A stretch of 64,000 nt of DNA from Agapetus fuscipes (GCA_951799405.1 OX637344.1:5332001-5396000), one strand, 5' to 3'; positions 11,472 to 24,000 are shown, numbered from the stretch's first letter. Translations and numbers: made by a program. Notes: generated by a model not told the origin, from the letters alone.

Positions 11472-11472
<1 letters not shown>
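10941..11472. other. Unassigned AT-rich stretch
   Basis: Contains a short (ATC)n run at about 10972-10988 and nothing else recognised. Confidence 0.35.
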
Positions 11473-11697
<225 letters not shown>

Positions 11698-11851
11698 CAG
11701 AAGTTTCCTCGCATGTTAATATGGATGAAGCAATCGATCATGCCAACGTTTTTGCCAGTCTTTTCCAAACTGTGTGGCATTTTATTTGCCGAAACGAGAA
11801 AACGTTACATTTTTTATGCTAATATGATAGGCTCTATTTTCCCTTCAAGTG

Positions 11852-12103
11852 TTCCTTGACTTATAGGTTGGTATACGGCTGACCACCCATGCTGTAAAAA
11901 TGGTTCACTTTGCCAATGTCACCCCTGTTACAGGGAAGGACGGCAAGAGTTGCAGGGTGTATGTTTGTTATATTTGAGATTTGGTTTTTATGTTGTAGGT
12001 TCACATGAGGCATCTGCAAGCGCGAACTTGGTTGTGGGAACGCATGTAATGTGAATCTCCAATGTAACATATCTTTGCAACATAGATTAGATTAGATTAG
12101 AAG
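11852..12103 (+). repeat. Family A short interspersed repeat
   Basis: Full-length: TTCCTTGACTTATAGGTTGG head, CCCCTGTTACAGGG hairpin, GCAAGCGCGAACTTG block, TTAGATTAGATTAGA tail. Confidence 0.88.
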
Positions 12104-13269
12104 TGTGCTGATAATTTATGTGGTGCCTTTTCTATTGTCAGCTCTCTGTTGTTGAACACCTTGATGCGCGAGTTCAAGGTTGTAGAACGCGCGTCTATAT
12201 CAGTACTCAGCACAAAATTTCAAATTGCATTTTTTCTGAGGTTTTTCGAAAACAAAAACAAAATATTAGTTTGCCTTTACATTAGCAAGTCACCCGTGTG
12301 ACTTCATAATATTTTTGTATTTGGAATTTGTGTCGAGTGCATTTTACTATAAGTATTGAAAACGGTCAACTTTTTTTTTTTTTAAAAACAGACATCCAAT
12401 AGAAGAAAGTAGCAACTTAGTTAAAAAGAACAAATAAGTCAGAGATATATTTGGTGTCGAAAAATTTTTCAATTGCAAATGATAAGTTAAAAAAAGTTTG
12501 GGAGGCACTGTCTTAAGAGCAAGGCGACCAAATGCAACATTATACTCTTACTTGCCACTTAGTATGGCCTCAAGTACCTCGAGTATAAAACATAACGTCA
12601 ACTCTTTCCGATCGTATAAATAGAAAAATGTATGGAAAATATAAAATGCGTGATTTAGTTTCCATATATATTTTTCTATGCAGAGGGGTTTACACAATGT
12701 TTTATATTAAGTCTCAAGATGACAAAGTAATACTAATGTTAAATGGAAGATCTATTAGCATAATTAGCTTTCAAAATGATTTAAGATCAAAATATGATTT
12801 TTTTATTAAATTAAAGCATATTAAATTACCTAACATATCGATATCAACGTTGGCTCTGAGAACACTTTAAATGTTGTAATACTTTTACGGTTAATTTCAA
12901 ATTAAAAATAAAATAAAAATTATTAAAAAGTTTAACAGTTATTGTTAACACACAGTTTTACAGTTAAGGAGTTTTTGTACTGGCATTGTGAAGATTCATT
13001 TTAAATTAATAAAGTACAATTAAAATATGTAGTTTTTCTTCGAAAGATAATTTCTTTCCTCGAGAGCTTTCGATGTTTAACTCGTGAAGAAAAAAATTTC
13101 AATTTATTTTTACTTTAGTAAAAAAGAATACACAATTTTGTCAAACCGAATATCTTTATACTCTTGAAATAAGGTGAGTTTAATTTTGAAATCCAGAGTT
13201 CAAATATCCATCTTACAACTAATGGTGGTTAAAGACTTGGCTTTAATTTTGAATTAGGTTTAGAGTGAG
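12104..13269. other. Unassigned AT-rich stretch
   Basis: A family M half-copy lies at about 12555-12605 (CTCGAGTATAAAACATAACG). About 12960-13015 shares GCATTGTGAAGATTC with the foldback at 44285-44570. The 80-codon frame at 12628-12870 is AT-driven and not recognisable. Confidence 0.4.
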
Positions 13270-13450
13270 CCGTTCAAGCGTCATATCCAGCCGTATTAAG
13301 TCTTTAGAAGCTTGCTCGAGCTCGTTCGTAGCGCTTGTCCTCTACGACCCTTCCAAACTACCGAGAGCATCGTAGCTCTCCTACTATAAGACTAAAGCGT
13401 CGTAGTACTTCTTTTATATGAATTACCGTAGCGTAGACCACTTTCTACAC
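13270..13450. repeat. CGTAG-motif cluster
   Basis: A more GC-rich patch with repeated CGTAG/CTACG words (CTCTACGACC, ATCGTAGCTC, GCGTCGTAG, CCGTAGCGTAGAC). Similar patches lie at 14190-14330 and 34556-34740. The nature of the element is unknown. Confidence 0.35.
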
Positions 13451-13816
13451 GAACCAGCTTGGCTAACTAAAACATTATTTAATTATATAGTTTAACCAAA
13501 ATTTGTAATAATTATGTAATATTTAAGAACTAATGCAAAACGTAAGTTGTTTTCTACCCTTTTCATTAATTTGAGAATGAGTATTGATTATTATAATACA
13601 AAAACAATGAGGTCACAACAACAACAAAACAAAATATTTGTATGCATTTTCCTTAGAAACCCGACCAAGTGACGACAGCGACAACAAAATATTTTCATTG
13701 CCAATTCACGTGCGGATCTCTTTATTGATAACTCATTATGTCTTTTGCGTCGTTTGAATGATTCAATTGGTTTTTACTAATGGTTGACTGAATGGATTGG
13801 TTGGTTGAATGGATTT
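13451..13816. other. Unassigned AT-rich stretch
   Basis: Only simple (CAA)n-like DNA near 13615-13635. Confidence 0.35.
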
Positions 13817-14077
13817 CTTGACTAATAGGTTGGTATGCGGCTGACCACCCATACTGTAAAATATAGTTCACTTTGCCAATGTCACCCCTGCTTCAGGGAA
13901 GGTCGGCCAGAGTTGCAGGGCTCATGTTCATTTGAGATTGGGTTTTTTTATATTGTAGGTCCACATGCGGCATGTGTAAGCGCGAAATTATGCATGTCTG
14001 CTTGTGGGAATGCATTTAATATGAATCTCAAATGATATATATCTTTGCAGCTTAGATTTAGATTTAGATTAGTTGAT
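13817..14077 (+). repeat. Family A short interspersed repeat
   Basis: Full-length copy, very close to 5104-5372 (shared TGTAAGCGCGAAATTATGC and GTGGGAATGCATTTAATATG). The tail is TTAGATTTAGATTTAGATTAG. Confidence 0.88.
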
Positions 14078-14189
14078 ACTCGCCTCAAACCCATAATAAA
14101 CTCTGTTTTGATTGGTATTTAAGCGTACAGTATTTTATTTAAGTTCCATTCCATTCCAGTTCCATTTCTGACTATCTTGGTCTGAAACC

Positions 14190-14330
14190 AGTTGGAAAGC
14201 TCAATATGACGTAGCACATCCAATACGGCTCAGTATGGCGTAGAGCTACTTTTCCTCGGCGTACCATTCTCGTTCTACGACCCGTAGCAGCGTGGGGCTC
14301 CCCGCTCTACGACCCGGTGATGTCATACTT
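14190..14330. repeat. CGTAG-motif cluster
   Basis: Second patch of repeated CGTAG/CTACGAC words (GGCGTAGAGC, GTTCTACGACCCGTAGC, CGCTCTACGACCC), resembling 13270-13450 and 34556-34740. Confidence 0.35.
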
Positions 14331-15414
14331 TACGGGAACGAATTAATTCCCCGTTGCAGGTTTATTTCCCGACAAACAAACTGCATCGCATATAATTCCA
14401 TTAACTTTGCAACACTGACAACTGTCACGCGCTGGCTCCAAGTAATTTCTCACAGAATTATTCATATACCGCACGTAGTAGAACCTCTTGACTGCTGTTT
14501 ACAATTTAAATAAATTCTACGGCTACAAATCTTCACTCTTATATTTTTAAATGCAATTTGCAGATGCTTTAAGAATGCGTTTGTTAACTAGGTATTTATG
14601 AGGAATATTTTTAACTCCCTTGGGGTAGCCATTGTAAAAAAACAGTGCTTTATAGAATGAGTCCATGGTTGTTACCATTAATTTTTTAAGCTATAAGATA
14701 AAAAAATTGTAGCGCAGTAAAAATCCAGGTAATAACGTGACAATAAAACCATCTTCTTAACAGCAAGAATGCATTATTTTAGCTTGTTAAATTAGCTCTC
14801 AGTGAGTTTTTGTGTTATTTATGCAAGTGTGAAAAAATAAGTCGTTGGGAAGAATGTCATTACAAAAATGAATAAAAAACGAACTATATGTAATATCGAC
14901 GATTAAGTTTATTTTCAAAATTAGGAATAAGATGTTTTATACCATAGACGAAATTGAAACTTCTTATATGGATACTAAATATATATATATATAAACATTT
15001 CTCACGTTGCGTTGTTGAAGTAATCATAAATCAAAATCATATGATGAATAAATGAAAACACAGTGTGGACCACAAACCCTAACAAATAAAATAAAAACAT
15101 ACTTGCCAAGGACACAGAAATACATGATCAAATATATTTTGATAAACTTTTTGAAAAACGAGAAAATTGTAATTTATGAAATAATCCAGGACTCCTCAAC
15201 ATTTCCTTTTTATTCTATTTGCTTTGGGAGAAACAATATTCGCTGAAAGAATCTGAATTTGTTATTGTGCGCGGTGTACGAAGGCAAACAAGCACCTACC
15301 ACTAATAAAACGACAAAATACATTTCCGGTGCCGCGCTGGTCCATGATATAATATATCCTAATGGCATGTTCTAGTGAAGAAAGTGTGTTAGTTGTTTAA
15401 GCAAGTAAGTCATA
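14331..15414. other. Unassigned AT-rich stretch
   Basis: No gene recognised. A short (TA)n run lies near 14980-14992. Confidence 0.35.
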
Positions 15415-15579
15415 ATGTCAAGCAAGATAGAGGGACGCCGAGGAGCTGGTAGAAGGCAGACGTCGTGTCTGCGCAATGTGAGAGGCTGGACTGGGTTGAG
15501 AAGTGTGGAGGAGTTTCTCCGTGCAGTGCAAGACCACGAAACTTTTGGCACAGTGATCTCTAATGTCAGGAGGATCTAA
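15415..15579 (+). pseudogene. LINE ORF C-terminal fragment
   Basis: A 54-codon open frame reads SSKIEGRRGAGRR, then LRNVRGWTGL and EEFLRAVQDHE, ending at TAA. This is the pattern of the C-terminal tail of RTE-like non-LTR retrotransposon polyproteins, downstream of the reverse transcriptase. No reverse transcriptase precedes it, so it is a 5'-truncated copy. Confidence 0.6.
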
Positions 15580-16189
15580 CAGGACTCGGAGCAGGATATA
15601 GAGAATTCATTAGAATTTATCTATATTTTTAAAATAATTACATATCGGACTAAACAAGAAATCAACTATTCAGTTAAGTTTGTATGTGTGAAAAAAATGA
15701 AAAAAGAGAACAAAAAAAGTAGCATAAAATAGTTGGTATAATCTTTGCGCTTTGATGACCGGCCTTTGTAAAGGCATTTTAATTTAAAATTCAAAAAAGA
15801 GCATTTTAGAACTATCAATGATATCCTTTTCTCAGGAAATCGGACTCACGAACTTCAAATTACAAGTCTGGAGCGTTTTCCACTTGACTACAAAACAATC
15901 TTTACGTATGTAAAGTTACTTTGAAATACGCATGAGACTGATATCACACAGATTATTTTTAAATCAGATTAGCTTGAATTGAAATAAAAGCAGTGCTTTC
16001 ATTTTTTTTACTGAAAAATCGTTGACAATACGCTTTAAGAAAATTGACAATGCTCCAACAACATTATACTATCCTAAACTACTATCCTATCTACTGACTC
16101 AATGAAAACATGTTGTTATACATAGAGAAACATATTATGTACACGGCATAAGCTAGTGTGAGTGTTCAGTTGGCATTGATTCTAGCTCC
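15580..16189. other. Unassigned AT-rich stretch
   Basis: Nothing recognised apart from the LINE 3' flank at its left end. Confidence 0.35.
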
Positions 16190-16305
16190 ACACTATCTAA
16201 AGTACGGAACATAGCGTTTAAACTCAGCCAAAGCGTATCCCGAAAAGTGAATGTAACCAAAAAAGCTCACTGACAGTGCTATCTATGATTTCGTAGTTTT
16301 TTTTG
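16190..16305. repeat. Family M palindromic MITE (partial)
   Basis: Left-arm phrase CATAGCGTTTAAACTCAGCC followed by the central AGCTCACTGACAGTGCTATC. The right arm is worn. Confidence 0.5.
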
Positions 16306-16721
16306 CAAAATTTTACGGTTTAGTTGAGACTTAACAGTATATACTTGGGGTTCAGATTTTCACTTCCTTGTTTGTTTTCGCCAAACTGGCATCTTTGATT
16401 AAATCATCTTCTCCTCGGCAGCGATATCAATTCGGTTAGGCTTCTTTTTTCAGTGAAATAAACATGTTTACATCGTGGAGGCTTTACGGCGGAAATCTGG
16501 CGCTATAACGGAAGTCTAACGGCCGTTGGGACGGACCGCCCCGCCGTTATTTGCGAGGTATGTAAGTAACGAGGGCCTACACTTGTAGACCGACGACACA
16601 GAAAGACATCATAATAATTAGGTTGGGTCGACAATGGGAAAAACAAACAATTGATCAGACAAAAGTTGAGTGATAAATCCTTGCTTTTTGAGAACGAAAT
16701 ATTATTTTCGTAAATAAGATC

Positions 16722-17016
16722 ATTACCGGTTCGTAGTCTAGTGGTAACGCTTTCGACTCGTAAATGGAATGTTGTAGGTTCGAATCCCGGCGGATAAAAA
16801 AAATACATTTTTATTTTTAAATATACTCGTACTCTACGCTAGGTGAAAAAATTCATAAACCTTTACCAAAAATCGGTCATCAAAGGTTCATTCAACTTTA
16901 CAGAAACTGTGTCTTGCTCGAGAATTGGGCTTTTTATCGCGACGACCAACGTCGCTGAGGTTTTTAAAGTCTGATTTACACAAAAATAGCGCTCACCAAA
17001 TAAATCATCCTAACAT
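16722..17016 (+). repeat. T1 tRNA-derived SINE (short 3' end)
   Basis: Head ACCGGTTCGTAGTCTAGTGG with B box GGTTCGAATCCCGGCGG, then the T1 body and the short 3' end GCGCTCACCAAATAAATC. The minus-strand open frame over the head is chance. Confidence 0.85.
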
Positions 17017-18229
17017 TTTTAACTATATAAGCTTGTCAATGATGTTTGATTTGTATTGTTATGTAAATAGTACTTAGGTATAAACAAAATAAATAGGGTA
17101 GGTGTACATATATAGACTTTAGCTGTAGGATGAATTATTATTAAATACCTAGAGTAAGGAAATATTATATAAGTAATAATTGTATTGGAAGCTTTGGAAT
17201 ATCATAGACGTTTCCAGACGAATTTAAGCCTAGAATGCTTGATTGTAATAGCTATAAAAGGCGTGAATCGCCTGCAAGTAGGGCAGTCTAAAAGTACTCG
17301 TAGCCTTTATAGGCCAAGTCAGCGAAAGTGAACTATCGAAGTGTTATGTAAAATAAATTGTGAACCAAATAAATTACTTTAAAATAAATATCCGGCCGTT
17401 TTAATTAAGAAGACCATCATTTTTTATTTTGAAAACATTAGAACCCAAAAAGCACTACAATATAAAATGGTTCAACATTATAAATACAAATTTTCAGGAT
17501 TAATTGTGTTGTAAAAACTGAAAAAAAAATCATAAAAAAAAATTCGTTCGCAAATCACATTTTTAATAGTTGTGAACTTATAAACTGAAATGAATCTATT
17601 TTTCTTCAATGAAAAAAGTAACACAATCTCAATACAGCCAACTAGTTGCTGCCGCTCTGAATTTATTATTCGAGAAACGTCTTTAATTCGATTTTTACAA
17701 ATCCGAAATGATTATACAATTGAAAAAGACCTTGAAAATGCACGGAAAGCACGAAAAGTACAACAAACGAGCACAGTTTGTACGATAAATTAATATCTGA
17801 TCTTCAGAGACCCGGAAAATTTGCATATTGTTTTCTACCTTTGCCTGAAATGCTGTGCACGTCCCTGTACATGGATACGATATAAATCATAAAAATTGAA
17901 AACAAAGCAAAAATAATACTAGAGTCAAAAAGTAATTTTAAACTTTTATCGACATTAAACATGATTCTGTGTTTTTTTTTCTTCGTGTTTTTTTAATGCC
18001 CTCATTTTTTAAACCCAGAACAAACAATGAACTTTTTGTTGTTAATTATTTTCCATAAAATATTCATTCGGAAAAATATGCTTCCTGTATACCTACACAC
18101 ACAGAAGCAAAGCATTGTTTAAAACATGTATTTATGCAAGGTACGAACATTTTTCGAGTAATATTAATTCACTTAATAATTCACGTGATTACGGTGAAAT
18201 TATTCATAAAGTTGCTTTTTTGTTTTCAG
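17017..18229. other. Unassigned AT-rich stretch
   Basis: The 67-codon frame at 17590-17793 is not recognisable. The stretch ends in a polypyrimidine/AG run (TTGCTTTTTTGTTTTCAG) just before a possible exon. Confidence 0.35.
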
Positions 18230-18299
18230 CTCGCAGCCAACATTCGGATCCACCGCCGTAATCCTTTCCGTGTCGGAGTTAAATTGAATCAATTTGAAG
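18230..18299 (+). other. Candidate 70-bp exon
   Basis: A 70-bp block of balanced composition sits between a strong acceptor-like sequence (polypyrimidine then CAG, ending 18229) and a donor-like GTAAAAGT starting at 18300. One frame is open through it (LAANIRIHRRNPFRVGV and on). I do not recognise the peptide. It could be an exon of a host gene or coincidence. Confidence 0.25.
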
Positions 18300-18500
18300 G
18301 TAAAAGTGAAAGCCGGAACTTCTACGCGGAATAATATATTCATAATTACGCACGCCCCCGCACAATAACACGCGGCAATAAAAATTAATATTTTTTAGCG
18401 AAACAAATCGTAAATTTTGTAAAAAGCCTAATTGAGCTCCCTCTCTGGGTCTCTGGGTGCCGGCTTCGGTCCCACAGCTATTAGCCAGGCGGCTCTCCTT

Positions 18501-18890
18501 CATTATTTAGGGCACACAACTCCAATCCCTGCGCCAGAGTGTGCCAAACTGTGGCACTGAAATGGGCCACAACATTCAACCGTGGCAAAGTATCAAAAGT
18601 GAGGAAATAGCTTCAAAACTGATGAGTAAATGAATGACTAACGGCATTTTTCATTATTTAGGGCAAACAACTCCAACCCCTATTTCAGTGTGTGTCAAAT
18701 TGTGGCACTGAAATGGGCCACAACATTCAACCGTGGCAAAGTATCAAAAGTGAGGAAATAGCTTCAAAACTGATGAGTAAATGAATGACTAATGGCATTT
18801 TTCATTATTTAGGGCAAACAACTCCAACCCCTATTTCAGTGTGTGTCAAATTGTGGCACTGAAATGGGCCACAATATTATGCTGTGGCAC
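18501..18890 (+). repeat. 151-bp tandem repeat, 2.5 copies
   Basis: Units start CATTATTTAGGGCA at 18501, 18652 and 18803. The third is cut off after the GAAATGGGCCACAA block. Units 2 and 3 are nearly identical; unit 1 is slightly more diverged at its start. Each contains TGTGGCACTGAAATGGGCCA. Confidence 0.9.
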
Positions 18891-18924
18891 TGCAGTGTAC
18901 CGCCATAAGTCACAAATATCCTTC

Positions 18925-19133
18925 TTTGACTTCAGGTTGGTAATAGGCTGACCACTCTCACTGTAAAAAAATGTTTGCCAATGTCACGTTCATTTGAGAT
19001 TTGGGTTTTGATGTTGTAGATTCATATGCAGCATGCGCAAGCGTGAACTTATACGTATCTGCTTGTGACAATGCATATAGTGTGAATCTCTAATGTAACA
19101 TATATTTGCAACTTAGATTAGATTAGAAGAGCA
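18925..19133 (+). repeat. Family A repeat with internal deletion
   Basis: Head (TTGACTTCAGGTTGGTAATAGG) and tail (CAACTTAGATTAGATTAG) are present, but the hairpin block and following segment are deleted between AATGTCAC and GTTCATTTGAG. Confidence 0.8.
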
Positions 19134-19138
19134 AATTT

Positions 19139-19232
19139 GGAAAAAAAAAATTTGCTCCGCTGGGATTCGAGCCCATTACCTTACAGTCACGAGTCCGATG
19201 TGTTAACCATTAGACTACGGACGGATCAAACT
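19139..19232 (-). repeat. T1 SINE head only
   Basis: tRNA-like head on the minus strand: GTAGTCTAATGGTTAAC A box and GGGCTCGAATCCCAGCGG B box, without the T1 body. It directly follows family A. Confidence 0.65.
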
Positions 19233-20067
19233 AGGCTGGTGTACCAGGGCAGTTAAATAAATAGTAAGAGTATGCTGTGGCACTAAAGTGTACCAAAAGA
19301 AGAAAAAAAGGTTTACCGAAAAGCTATCGAAAAAAAATGTACCGAACATTATTAATATTGCAATGAAAAAAGTGTATAATTTATTCATCACTTAAATAGT
19401 CAATTACTATTTACTCGTACATTTTAACGATGTGCCATGAAGTCAAGAAAAGATTGACAAGCACTGCACCACACACACAAATTACGACTAAACTCTAATG
19501 TGAAAAAAAGGTTGACGCAGAACAAAAATAAAACAACAAATGAAAACTCGCTTTGTGGAATACGTATTTTTTTTGATATTTCGTATTCTGCGAGACTCCA
19601 GATGATAAAGTCAGAAGGGGAGACTAGGGCGGAATGGGGGGGATGCAATAATATTCTGCATTACGTTTAATCATTCTAGGTCGCAGACCGCTGCCTCGAC
19701 ATTTTTGAATAAATATTTCATCCCATTTTTTTTCAAACAGGGAAAAAACAATTTCGCTCGGCAAACATTCGGCCCAGTATATAAACAGCGCGGTTTGTGC
19801 TAGAGATGCCGCGAATAGTTGAATAGTCGAATAGCCGAATACCGATGAATCACTACTTCCTATTGCGATTATCAAATAACTCGCTAGTAATGTTCGACAT
19901 AAAAAAAAGAAATGAAGGCAATAATTTCTTTGTCATAAAAAAATTAAAATGTGTTTTTAGTAATGATGAACTTATAAATCATTTTGTCATCTTAAAGATA
20001 AAACTGAATAAACACTGATTTGGGAAATCGTTTATAAAACCTTTTATTGGGCGAAACTTTTTATAGT
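19233..20067. other. Unassigned stretch
   Basis: No gene recognised. About 19814-19845 is a small GAATAGTY repeat (TTGAATAGTCGAATAGCCG). Confidence 0.35.
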
Positions 20068-20072
20068 ACGTG

Positions 20073-20594
20073 TGTTCACGCCAAAGCGCCATCTTTCGAT
20101 CATTCCTCAAATTAACCTCCTTATCCTGGAACTTCACCATTATTATCCAAAATCTGTTTTACCGACCCACATATTGCCACTTGCATTTTGATCTTGGAGC
20201 AAGAAGGTTGTCGATAAAAACTTCGTGGGTGAAATTCGAAAACGTCGTAAATTTAACCGTTGTGCAGTCCATAGCAAGTTTGGACATTTGTGTGTGTTTT
20301 GTGTCCTCAAGGGCCGTGTGGTTTGAGCGCGCCTTTTGGACAACGGGAGCCGACTGCAGTCGATCCAAGCTGGATGACGGGAGACACGAGGTAGGTGGCA
20401 AATTCCTTGGGTCCTTCCTTCCTTTTGTCCCGATCGAGAGTTTGGAGCAGTTGCGCCCCCAATCGTCGTCGTCGAGACTCCTCAGATCATTTCTCGCATT
20501 GAGGAGCCCTCGAAAGTAATTAAGATACTCAAATAAGAAACATCGGTGCAGTGGCGTGCGTGAGATTCGCTCGCGCGTGCAGCGTGCGCATCCA
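20073..20594 (+). repeat. BEL/Pao 5' LTR
   Basis: 522 bp, TGTTCACGCC to GCGCATCCA. It differs from the 3' LTR at 20249 (A versus G at 24797) and 20391 (G versus A at 24939). It should carry the promoter and polyadenylation signals. Open frames on both strands within it are not conserved genes. Confidence 0.97.
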
Positions 20595-20595
20595 T

Positions 20596-20612
20596 TGGTC
20601 CTATCGTACCGG
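20596..20612 (+). other. Primer-binding site
   Basis: TGGTCCTATCGTACCGG begins one base after the 5' LTR. It starts with TGG, complementary to a tRNA 3' CCA, the usual position for priming minus-strand DNA synthesis. I cannot assign the tRNA with certainty. Confidence 0.65.
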
Positions 20613-21092
20613 ATTTGTGTTATTTTGCTGTTAATTGGACAGTAAAATATTTTGGTTTCTTCATTTGGTGTACTTAATTTGAATAGTTAGTTTTTGATAT
20701 AGATATTGGAATAGATTATACAGAATCGTATTTTTATATTCATAATATTAGCTTTGGGTAGATGAGATAAAATTTGTAACAATAATTCGTTGTACAGATT
20801 TAAATTTGAAGGTTGGTACTGGAGAGGTCATTTGTTTAAATTAAATTCCCTTTAAATACCTAACTGTTTATGTGAATTTTTGAAATCATCAATCGGTAGG
20901 TACCAAATTGCTAATGAGGTAATAAAAATAATAGTTGTTTTGATTTGCGAATTTATTTTGACATTTGTTTACATAATATTCAAGGTCAAAGGAATATTAT
21001 CATTCATAACAGAGTTTTGTTTACACTTATTGTTTATTATTTTTCTTTTTCTTCTTTTTGATATTTTGGATTCTTGATATATACAACCAAAT

Positions 21093-24000
21093 ATGGCTAA
21101 AAAAGAAGATCAAGAATATGCTGTTCAGCTTTTACAAAGCAAACTGACGGCCATTTACGGGAGAATTCAGAGTATATTCGATCAAAGTAGGAATTTAAAT
21201 AATGATCCTGTAAAAATTGATGACTTTTTGGCTAACAGTTTTACAATCGATATTCTACGTGCCGATTTCATAAACACTATTGATGAACGAAATAAACTGC
21301 TGTCGGTTTCTGCGGAGAGTGTCCCCAATTATAATTCTCTAATGTCAGTTGAAGAGTTATATACAAAAATAAAGTTCCGGGTTAATCAATTACAAATGAT
21401 TAGTCCAGCTGTCGAAAAATCGGGAACTGCAAAGAAGAGATTCAATTTGCCGAAACTGGAGTTATGTAGTTTTAATGGGGAAATAGAATCGTGGCCATTA
21501 TTTTATGAATCATTTCGAACTGTAGTTCATGAAAATGAGGATCTCTCTGATAGTGAGAGAATTCAATATTTGATTGGGAAACTTTCTGGAAAAGCTCTAA
21601 ACCTTTGTCATGGGATTGTACCATCGGCAGAAAACTATGTGGTATTGTGGAAAGCGCTTATTGATAAATACAATGATAAAAGGATGTTGGCCACTTCGTA
21701 TCTAGAGAAACTGTTCAAACTACCTAGCGTAGATCGTGTTGAAAAGTCACCCTCAAGTTTAGAATCTTTTATAGATGCTTTCTCGTCAAACGTCACGGCA
21801 TTGAAGCAGTTACAAATTGAAAACTTGGAGGATTTTTTGCTTATTTATATTGGAAGCAAGAAGATTGGCTTCGAGATAGTGAAATCTTTTGAGTCAGAAT
21901 GGAGCCAAAATTTAGGCGGTCGTATGCCTAAATGTATGGATTTCATAGAGTTCGTTAGAAAGCAAGCACAGATACTGCAGCGTTCTCGTCAAACATTGGG
22001 TTTGACAGATCACACGCAGCCTCGTAAAGGTTCATTGTCATCGTCTTCTGTTTCACGTTCGTATAAAGCCAACAATGTGAAATCATTTGTGAGTATTCGA
22101 GAATCGATAAAATGTTTTTTGTGTGGCCTTAAAGATCATGGACGATTGTCAGAGTGTCCAAAGTTTAAGAGAATGAATGTTAATTGTAGATTTAACGTTG
22201 TAAAAGCAAATAAATTATGCATAAAATGCTTAGAGCCAGGACATATAATGCGCGGTTGCAGCAAAAATATTGAATGCACTGTGTGTGCACGCCATCATAA
22301 TACTCTATTGCATTTTAAGGGCGCTAGCTCGCCGGTAAGGGCGACTGGTGCTGACGTTGAAGGAAATGTTGCGTTGGAGTCGCCAACCAGCAATCCTGTA
22401 TCGGTGGCATTGTGCTCTGTTGGAGAGCGCAAGATCGGGTCGGACTCGGATCCATTTTCATCTGTACTTTTGGGTACGGCAAAGTGTACTGCTAAGAATG
22501 AAAATGGCCGTGTCAAAATTATTCGGGCAATAATTGATAGCGCTTCACAGCGTGATTTCATCACGGTGGAGTGCGCTAAGTCGTTGGCTTTGCCTATTTT
22601 AGCCACGGAAAGGAAGTTTGTTTCTGGAGTGGGAAATAGTCAAAGTGAGATAAAGGGCGTCACATCTTTGACGATTCGATCAAGGATTGACGAAACATTT
22701 GAGCTTGAAATCGAACCGTTGGTTGTAGACACCATAACAAATAAGTTGCCAACTGCGAAAATTGATAGATCACAATTGACCTATTTCGAGGGGATCGTAC
22801 TTGCGGATGAGGACTATGACAAGCCAGCAAAGGTGGATGTCATTTTGGGAGCTGACATTTTTGCAAGAATCCTACGTGCTAAAACGGTATCGAGATCTGC
22901 CGGGGAGCCAGTAGCAGTAGAAACTGCACTCGGCTTTATTATAGTAGGAAAGGCTCCAGCTATAGAGAAAGTAGCAAACGAAGTGGAAGCCTTTCACTCG
23001 GTAGACACGCTTCCCTCCAATTCCTTAGAGTTCTTTAAATTAGAAGAGTTTCCGCAGAAGCCGTATTTGGAAACGGCAGAGAAAGTAATTATACAGAATT
23101 TACAATCTCGGCATTTTGGAAATGAAATTCAATTGTTGAATTTCGGAAAACAAGTGAAACCCGCTTTTAGAAGGTTGACAGCCTTCCTGAAAGATGGGGT
23201 TGTAAGAGTATGTGGACGGTTATCAAATGCAAATATAGAATATGATAATCAGCATCCAATACTTTTACCTCGTCGTGATCATGTGGTCAATCTTATAATT
23301 GATCATTGGCATCGAAGAAATCTGCAGACGGGAAATGAGTTCCCCTTGATGGTAGATTTTCCGGAGTTTCGAGAGAGAGAAGCCAAGGCCTTCTGTCATA
23401 CCGGAGTAGATTATGCAGGCCCTCTGGCTATTATCCCTTATCGGCGCCGAGGCGTCCGAAGTATCAAGGCACACATATGTCTATTCGTATGTCTTGTAAC
23501 AAAGGCTGTTCATTTGGAATTGGCCCCTGATCTTAGTGCCAATGCTTTTTTAAGTGCATTGAAACGATTCATTTCCTGGTGCGGACCAGTATGCGTTATA
23601 TATTCCGACCGAGGTACTAATTTTGTTGAAGCCAAATCCTCATTAGATGCTTTTTATAAAATGTTGGATTCAAAGGAATTCAACGAACGATCTGCGCATG
23701 AGCTCCAAGAGCATCGTATTGAGTTTTGTTTCAATGTAGCCGCCACTCCTCATTTTGAAGGTATTTGGGAGGCTGGCGTACGATGTGTGAAGTCTCATTT
23801 GGCAGAGGTAGTCGGATTGCAGCTGTTAACTTACGAGGAGATGTTGACGGTGCTCGTGCAAGTTGAAAGCATACTCAACTCCCGTCCGTCGACAGTGTTG
23901 AGTGGAGATCCGGCTGAGCCATTAGCTTTAACGCCGGCTCATTTTCTGACCTTAACTCCATTAAAGTCGTACCCTGTGGGACCGACCAGTGATGGAGGCA

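Noticed and set aside
16503..16808. 101-codon minus-strand frame (and similar ones at 1612-1917 and 59861-60061)
   Set aside because: They overlap T1 SINEs and derive from the SINE consensus.
18600..18660. CTGATGAG in the 151-bp repeat as a hammerhead satellite
   Set aside because: No GAAA follows a stem II at the right distance, so the core is incomplete.
18501..18890. CRISPR array
   Set aside because: Direct tandem units without unique spacers, in eukaryotic DNA.
20070..20519. 149-codon frame, and its twin at 24588-25067 plus opposite-strand frames
   Set aside because: They lie inside the two BEL LTRs and duplicate because the LTRs are identical. No domain is visible.
20880..21077. 65-codon very hydrophobic frame just upstream of the BEL polyprotein, in the same frame, separated by one TGA
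   Set aside because: The leader is T-rich, which alone yields Phe/Leu/Ile runs. I know of no BEL protein of this kind, so read-through is not supported.
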